Positions 4,581 through 9,640 of a stretch of DNA of 9,640 nucleotides are shown here, piece by piece. This DNA comes from Acidobacteriota bacterium. GTDB taxonomy: Bacteria > Acidobacteriota > Polarisedimenticolia > Gp22-AA2. Under the pieces are notes generated by a model. The model was given only the letters and a program-made list of their open reading frames with translations. It had not been told where the DNA came from and ran no database searches. The DNA is taken from the NCBI GenBank assembly GCA_027297005.1, contig JAPUIN010000241.1, positions 1 to 9,640 of the forward strand, in the 5' to 3' direction. Every line of letters begins with the position of its first letter. Within the stretch, counting starts at the first letter, position 1. The position numbers and the translations under genes were made by a program.

Positions 4581-6389
4581 ATGACGGACGAAGACAGGAC
4601 TCGACACGGGGTGAACGGATCCACCCACCGCAACGCTACAGAGCGTCGCTTCGCGTCCGGGGCGGACATTGAGGAGTTCGTCGACACGATCGAGGCGTTC
4701 GAGCGTGGCGAGATCTCGGTGAACGAATTCAAGACGTTCCGGCTCGGCCGGGGGATCTACGGGCAGCGGCAGGAGAACACGCAGATGATCCGCGTCAAAA
4801 TCCCGCAGGGGGTCCTGACCGGGGATCAACTGCGTGCCCTGGCCGATCTGGGACGTCGATTCTCGCGCGGGTTCGGGCACGTGACGACCCGCCAGAACAT
4901 GCAGTTTCACTTCGTGCAGATGGAGGTCGTGCCCGAAGCGATACGCCTTCTGGAGCGGGCCGGCCTGACGACCCGTGAGGCGTGCGGCAACACGGTGCGC
5001 AACATCACCGCCTGCCCCACGGCCGGCATCTGCCCCAACGAAGAATTCGACGTCACGCCCTACGGCGAGGCGCTGACCCGTTTCTTCCTGCGCAACCCGA
5101 TCTGCCAGGCTCTGCCGCGCAAGTTCAAGATCGCCTTCTCCGGCTGCGCGAACGACTGCGCCCTGGGGGCGATGCACGACATCGGTCTCATCGCCCGCTC
5201 GCGCGGTGCGGCGGGGGGGGGCCGGGAGATCGGTTTCAAGGTGGTCATCGGGGGCGGGCTCGCGGTCTCTCCCCAGAACGCCTGGGTCCTGCACGAGTTC
5301 ATCCCTCCCGAACGGTTGATCCCGGTCTGCGAGGCGGTCGTCCGCGTCTTCGATCGCGTCGGCAACCGCAAGAACCGCAACCAGGCCCGGATGAAATACG
5401 CCATCCGCAAGATGGGATGGGAGGGGTTCAGGGCCGAGATCGAGAAGGAGGCGGAGGGGATCCCGGCCACGCATCCGATCGACGTCGAGGAATACGCCGA
5501 GCAGGGGCGGCCCGGGCGATCGGATGCGCCTGACGATCTGCACCGGGGAGCCGTCTCGACCGGGGACGCCTCGTTCCGGGAATGGGCGGCGACCAACGCG
5601 AAGCCGCAGCGACAACCCGGCTACTCGATGGCGTTCGTCACACTGCCCCGGGGGGACATCACGTCGAAGCAGATGGAAGGAATCGCCGACCTGATCGAGA
5701 CACATGGCAACGGAACCGTGCGGACGGCAGTCGATCAGAATCTGCTCATCCGCTGGGTGCGGAGCGAGGATCTGCCGGCGCTCTACGGCCGGCTGGCCGC
5801 ACTCGGCCTCGGCGCCGGGGAGGCGGGGCGCCTGCTCGACCCGACCGCATGCCCGGGGGCCGACTCGTGCAAGCTGGCGATCACCGCCTCCCGGGAGCTG
5901 GCCTCGACGGTGAAAGAGACTCTCCAGGCGGCTGCCGGCAACGGCGGGCACGACCTGATCGCGGCGGCATCCGATCTGCGCGTCAAGATCAGCGGCTGCC
6001 CGAACTCGTGCGGCCAGCACCATATCGCGGGGCTGGGATTTCACGGCGCCGCGCGCAATATCGGCGGGGAGATCGTCCCCGTCTACCAGCTTTTTGTGGG
6101 AGGGAGCGTCGACGGCGATGGGGCGCACTTCGGCCGGCGCTCGGTGAAGATCCCGGCCCGCCGCGTCGCCGAGGCACTGACGCGCCTGCTGACCCTCTAC
6201 CGGGACGAGAAGCAGGAGGAGGAGACGGCACTCGCCTTCTTCGCGAGGGTTGACATCGCCCGAGTGAACGACACGCTCTCCGATATGGTCAAGATTGACG
6301 CATCGACGCTCGCGCCGGACGACTACAAGGACCTCGGGGCGGATCTGCCATTCAAGGTGGAGACGAGCGCTGGGGAGTGCGCCAGCTAG
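4581..6389 (+). CDS. Siroheme nitrite/sulfite reductase, probably assimilatory sulfite reductase (ferredoxin type)
   Basis: A 602-residue protein with the duplicated ferredoxin-like plus catalytic halves of the NirA/Sir family; it should reduce sulfite to sulfide with six electrons. The C-terminal half holds the canonical siroheme-[4Fe-4S] ligands: C424 and C430 (CPGADSC) and C473 and C477 (SGCPNSC). The N-terminal half has an equivalent set: C145 and C151 (CPTAGIC) and C189 and C193 (SGCANDC). TTRQNMQFH (102-110) is a family anion/heme-contact region. Start: ATG at 4581 with GGGGAG (4569-4574) six bases upstream; ATGs at 4563 and 4575 are possible but poorly spaced. It follows cysH by 22 bases in one operon, and that context favours sulfite over nitrite. 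There is no flavoprotein partner, so ferredoxin is the likely donor. The TAG stop overlaps that of the convergent RND gene. Confidence 0.9.
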   Translation: MTDEDRTRHGVNGSTHRNATERRFASGADIEEFVDTIEAFERGEISVNEFKTFRLGRGIYGQRQENTQMIRVKIPQGVLTGDQLRALADLGRRFSRGFGHVTTRQNMQFHFVQMEVVPEAIRLLERAGLTTREACGNTVRNITACPTAGICPNEEFDVTPYGEALTRFFLRNPICQALPRKFKIAFSGCANDCALGAMHDIGLIARSRGAAGGGREIGFKVVIGGGLAVSPQNAWVLHEFIPPERLIPVCEAVVRVFDRVGNRKNRNQARMKYAIRKMGWEGFRAEIEKEAEGIPATHPIDVEEYAEQGRPGRSDAPDDLHRGAVSTGDASFREWAATNAKPQRQPGYSMAFVTLPRGDITSKQMEGIADLIETHGNGTVRTAVDQNLLIRWVRSEDLPALYGRLAALGLGAGEAGRLLDPTACPGADSCKLAITASRELASTVKETLQAAAGNGGHDLIAAASDLRVKISGCPNSCGQHHIAGLGFHGAARNIGGEIVPVYQLFVGGSVDGDGAHFGRRSVKIPARRVAEALTRLLTLYRDEKQEEETALAFFARVDIARVNDTLSDMVKIDASTLAPDDYKDLGADLPFKVETSAGECAS

Positions 6390-9300
6390 GAGCGCGGGGT
6401 GATGAGACCGCCCGAGCCGCCGGTCAGAGCCGGGATCTCGTCCGCGGACGGTTTCGTTGCGGCCAGCCTCGACCTCCTCCAGACCCGCCCCATCCAGTTG
6501 GCCACATCCTCGACCATCAGGTTGATATACGGCAGAACGATCAGCGTCAGGATGGTTGAGCAGAGAAGACCGCCTATGATCGTGCGCGCCATTGGGTAGT
6601 AGTACGCACCTCCCACCCCCGAACTCCCGATCGCCAGAGGGAGCAGTCCGACCGTCGTCGTCGTGGCGGTCATCAGGATCGGCCGCAAGCGGTCGCGTCC
6701 CGCCTGCAGGATGGCCTCCTCGCGTCGCACACCGGCCCGCCGCAGCTGGTTCAGATGATCCAGCAGGACGATGCCGTTGTTGACCACGATCCCGATCAGA
6801 ATGATCAAACCGATCATGGCCATGATGTTGAATGGCGTGCGTGTGGCGGCCAGGACCCAGAACACCCCCGGCATCGCGAGCGGAATCGAGAAGAGGATCG
6901 CGAACGGCTGCGTCAGCGATTCGAACAGGGCCGCCATGACGATGTAGACGAGCATCAGCGCCAGGAGAAAGTTGATCCCCATCTGCCGGTTCTCTTCGCT
7001 CTGCTCCAGAATCCGATCGTTCCACGACCAGGCGTATCCGGGGGGCAGGTCGAAGGCGTTCATCAGCCCCTCAATCTCTTCCTTGGCGTCGTCCCAGCTC
7101 TCCCCTTCATACGTGGCGTTCACGGAAACCCGGATCTTGCGATCCTCGCGCAGGATCTCCTCCGGGCGCCTGACGACCTGAAACGACGCGATGTCGGAAA
7201 GCTGAATGGGCGGGCCGTCGGGAGTGCCGATCTGCAGCTGCTTCAGATCCGCGAGGTTCTGCCGATCCTCGAGCCGCAGCGCCAGCCAGGTCTCCACCTC
7301 GCGGGATCCCGTGTTGAAGCGTTGCAGCCGCATCCCGCCCAGCGTGAAACTGAAGATGTTCGAGACGTCCTCCGCCGTCAGTCCCCGGCGCAGTGCCTTA
7401 TCACGATCGATGACGACCTGAATCTCCTTGCGGCCCCGGTTGAGAGAGGTCGAGATATCGAGCACGTCGCCGACCGTCCCGAGACGCCTCTCCGCCTCCT
7501 CGGCGATGTCGCGGAGCACATTGCTGTCCTGTCCGAAGAACTTCACCGCGAAGTAGGTGCTGTCGCCGCCTTCATCGGCGTCCTCGTGGAAAAATATGCG
7601 CGCCCCCGGGACCTCGGGCAAATCCTCCCGAATTTGTTTGCGAAGCTCCCGGAGTTCACGGTCGTTGAGGGACTTATCCGCCATCGTTATGGTCGTGTCG
7701 GCCCGGTTCTCCTCGTAGATGCTGTACACCGATTCGATGTTCAGCTCTGCTTTATTCGCGAGCAGGTAATCCTCCACCTGGTCGACAGCGCGCTCAGCAT
7801 CAGACTTATAGACGAAATCGGAAAAGTCGTAGCGGAGAGTGAGGCGCCGGTTCCGTCCAGCTGCGAACATGCTCGAATCGATGAGACCCGCTGCGAACGG
7901 AACGATGCCGAGCATGAGCCCGGCAAGAACGATGATCGCCATCCAACCTTTATGCCTCATCGTCCAGGCCAGCAGACCGACGTATCGATCCTCCATCCAG
8001 CCGATCGGGCGGCTCTCGGCCGTCTGCTTGCGCCGCAGGAATCGTCCCGACATCAAAGGGATCAACGTGAGCGACGAGAACAGTGAGCAGATCAGGGCAA
8101 TTGAGATCGTGAGCCCGACCTCGCCGAGCCAGATACTCAGCGCGCTCTTGGCTCCGACGATGACCGGCAGGAAGACGATCAGCGTCGTCAGTGTGGAACT
8201 GACGACGGCGGTCATGACGCTGCGCGCCCCCTCCAGCGCCGCCTTCCTGGTATCGGGCTCGTTGCGGTGACGACGGTCGATCGATTCGAGCACGACGATC
8301 GCGTTGTCGACCAGCATCCCGACCCCGATCATCAACCCCATCATCGTCAGAATATTCAGCGACTTCCCGAGGAAATACAGGATCCCGCACGCGGCGATCA
8401 GCGAAAACGGAATTGAGAAGGAAACGATCAGTGTCGAATCGAACCGGCGCAGGAAGAAATACAGGACGATGATCGCCAGGAACGCCCCGATGAGGCCCGA
8501 CCTCTTGAGACCGTCGATCGAAGAGGTGATCTCATCCGCCTGATCCTGCCAGACGAAGACATTGATGCCCTGGAGAAGCGGATCGGCGCCGATATCCTCC
8601 TCGATCACCTTCATCGTGGCGCGGACGACTTCGACCGTGTTGGCGGTCGATTCCTTGAACACCTGAAGAGCAATCGCGAACTCTTTATCGAGGTGACGCC
8701 CGTGGGGGATCGGCGGCTCCTCGTAGACGATCTCGGCGATCTCCGACAGGCGCAGGCCTCGCTCGTTGATCGCCATGTTGCGGATCGCATCGAGAGACTC
8801 GAATTGACCCAGCGCGCGGGCGGTGTAGCGCAGCCCGCCCTGCGAGACCTGACCGAGCACCAGGTTCGACGAGGCGCCCTGCAGCTTCTGGATGAGGGCC
8901 TGGACGTCGACCCGGTGCTCCTTAATCTTGTCGAGGATCAGGTCGATGCTGATCTCCTTCGGCAGCACCCCTTCGATCTCGACCTTGGCGACCCCGGGTA
9001 CCCGGCGCAACCGGTTCAGGATGCGGGTCTCGAGCAGCTCGTAGTTCTCAGACAGATCCACGCCCTTGGCCGAGATCCGTGCCATCACGACCGGCATATC
9101 GGTCGTATTGAACGAGAGGATCACGACCTCGCCGATCCCCTCGGGAAGACTGCGGCGGACCTGGTCCATCTTCTCGCTGACCTGCATGCGAACGATGTCG
9201 AGGTCATCGCCCCAGTTGAACTCCAGGAAGAAAAACACATTGTCGGCGCTGGATCTCGAATTGAGATGTTTCATTCCAGGCAGCGTCGCCAGGACCTCCT

Positions 9301-9502
9301 CAACCGGCTTCGCGATCTCCTTCTCGATCTGCGATGGGTTGGAGTTCGGATAGGGGACGTTGACGACGATGAACGGCACATCGATGTTCGGCAGGAAGGC
9401 GAGCGGCAGCCTCGCCAGCGCGATCCCCCCGATCACCATGATGCTCACCAGGATCATAAACGTCGTGACCGGACGCTGGACGGCAAGACGGGGCAGGTTC
9501 AT
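6386..9502 (-). CDS. Efflux RND transporter permease subunit (HAE1/SwrC-like)
   Basis: A 1038-residue inner-membrane proton-driven pump subunit of normal family length. Seen: TM1 (about 11-31), a first periplasmic domain, TM2-6 (about 335-490), TM7 (about 516-538), a second periplasmic domain, and TM8-12 (from about 843). TM4 carries GMLVDNAIVVLE with D399 and N400; TM10 carries GIVVNNGIVLLD with N908 and N909. AcrB has D407/D408 and K940 at these places, so this is the single-Asp type, like SwrC/YerP, rather than the AcrB type. The ATG at 9502 overlaps the stop of the upstream gene as ATGA and has AAGG (9510-9513) seven bases upstream. By family the pump would work with a periplasmic adaptor and an outer-membrane channel; drug, lipid or metal substrates cannot be told apart. 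The gene converges on the sulfite reductase gene, their stops overlapping. Confidence 0.93.
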   Translation of the reverse strand: MNLPRLAVQRPVTTFMILVSIMVIGGIALARLPLAFLPNIDVPFIVVNVPYPNSNPSQIEKEIAKPVEEVLATLPGMKHLNSRSSADNVFFFLEFNWGDDLDIVRMQVSEKMDQVRRSLPEGIGEVVILSFNTTDMPVVMARISAKGVDLSENYELLETRILNRLRRVPGVAKVEIEGVLPKEISIDLILDKIKEHRVDVQALIQKLQGASSNLVLGQVSQGGLRYTARALGQFESLDAIRNMAINERGLRLSEIAEIVYEEPPIPHGRHLDKEFAIALQVFKESTANTVEVVRATMKVIEEDIGADPLLQGINVFVWQDQADEITSSIDGLKRSGLIGAFLAIIVLYFFLRRFDSTLIVSFSIPFSLIAACGILYFLGKSLNILTMMGLMIGVGMLVDNAIVVLESIDRRHRNEPDTRKAALEGARSVMTAVVSSTLTTLIVFLPVIVGAKSALSIWLGEVGLTISIALICSLFSSLTLIPLMSGRFLRRKQTAESRPIGWMEDRYVGLLAWTMRHKGWMAIIVLAGLMLGIVPFAAGLIDSSMFAAGRNRRLTLRYDFSDFVYKSDAERAVDQVEDYLLANKAELNIESVYSIYEENRADTTITMADKSLNDRELRELRKQIREDLPEVPGARIFFHEDADEGGDSTYFAVKFFGQDSNVLRDIAEEAERRLGTVGDVLDISTSLNRGRKEIQVVIDRDKALRRGLTAEDVSNIFSFTLGGMRLQRFNTGSREVETWLALRLEDRQNLADLKQLQIGTPDGPPIQLSDIASFQVVRRPEEILREDRKIRVSVNATYEGESWDDAKEEIEGLMNAFDLPPGYAWSWNDRILEQSEENRQMGINFLLALMLVYIVMAALFESLTQPFAILFSIPLAMPGVFWVLAATRTPFNIMAMIGLIILIGIVVNNGIVLLDHLNQLRRAGVRREEAILQAGRDRLRPILMTATTTTVGLLPLAIGSSGVGGAYYYPMARTIIGGLLCSTILTLIVLPYINLMVEDVANWMGRVWRRSRLAATKPSADEIPALTGGSGGLITPRS

Positions 9503-9640
9503 TCTGGCACCTTACTCGGGGGAGGGATCTCATGTTCGAGCGGCAGCATCCCGATGCGATCCTCCGGCCCGGCCATGGCCGGAAGCGGCATGGCGGGGGA
9601 CGGCATCGGTCCAAATCCGCGATCCTGCTGGCGGCCCTGG
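9499..9640 (-). CDS. 3' end of the gene upstream of the RND pump, possibly the periplasmic adaptor (partial)
   Basis: The last 46 codons of a minus-strand frame that enters from the right edge and ends at TGA (9501-9499), overlapping the ATG of the pump gene in an ATGA. The visible residues are Pro-, Met- and Gly-rich (for example PMPSPAMPLPAMAGP, then LPLEHEIPPPSKVPE), which looks like a disordered tail rather than a domain. The overlap shows translational coupling with the pump. By common operon order this would be the membrane-fusion (HlyD-type) adaptor, but nothing in these residues proves it. Internal ATGs exist, so a very short separate peptide cannot be excluded. Confidence 0.5.
   Translation of the reverse strand, partial: QGRQQDRGFGPMPSPAMPLPAMAGPEDRIGMLPLEHEIPPPSKVPE

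Noticed and set aside
4341..7025. An 894-codon open frame on the minus strand, antisense to cysH and the sulfite reductase gene
   Set aside because: It is Arg/Gly/Asp-rich without recognisable domains and lies opposite two strongly conserved, motif-bearing enzymes and part of the RND gene; long antisense frames are expected in GC-rich coding DNA.
6755..8086. A 443-codon plus-strand frame opposite the RND pump
   Set aside because: Composition is His/Arg/Asp/Gln-rich and low in hydrophobic order; it is the antisense shadow of the pump gene.

Overview
The window is GC-rich and reads as chromosomal DNA of a Gram-negative bacterium: it encodes an outer-membrane beta-barrel, an exported periplasmic protein and an RND (inner-membrane) efflux pump. 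The first gene looks like dch of the anaerobic benzoyl-CoA pathway, so the organism is probably an anaerobic or facultative degrader of aromatic compounds. I cannot fix the phylum from the sequence.

Layout. (1) 48-815, plus: a crotonase-fold hydratase most like cyclohexa-1,5-dienecarbonyl-CoA hydratase, probably the end of a catabolic cluster lying left of the window. (2) 2354-840, minus: a two-gene unit with a good sigma70-type promoter (2394-2422), an exported protein of unknown function with a strict xxP tripeptide tail, then a MetA-pathway-like outer-membrane barrel. (3) 3382-2444, minus: a nitrilase with an apparent TTG start. (4) 3517-6389, plus: an assimilatory sulfur-reduction unit made of a near-consensus promoter, a 47-codon cysteine-rich leader peptide, alternative RNA hairpins ending in a strong intrinsic terminator, then cysH (APS/PAPS reductase) and a siroheme nitrite/sulfite reductase. 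(5) 9502-6386, minus: a complete HAE1/SwrC-like RND pump subunit, translationally coupled (ATGA) to an upstream gene cut by the window edge. It converges on the sulfite reductase gene so tightly that both TAG stops share one CTAG.

The most notable system is the cys leader (3517-3811). Seven Cys codons, six of them within nine codons, are followed by a segment (3680-3691) that matches the 3' arm of the downstream terminator at 11 of 12 bases, so it can compete for the terminator's 5' arm. This is what a cysteine-sensing ribosome-mediated attenuator would look like: scarce Cys-tRNA stalls the ribosome on the Cys run, the antiterminator forms, and the cysH-sulfite reductase genes, which feed cysteine synthesis, are transcribed. 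The second point of interest is the sulfite reductase itself: both pseudo-symmetric halves carry a complete C-x5-C...C-x3-C set, whereas the classical enzymes keep it only in the C-terminal half.
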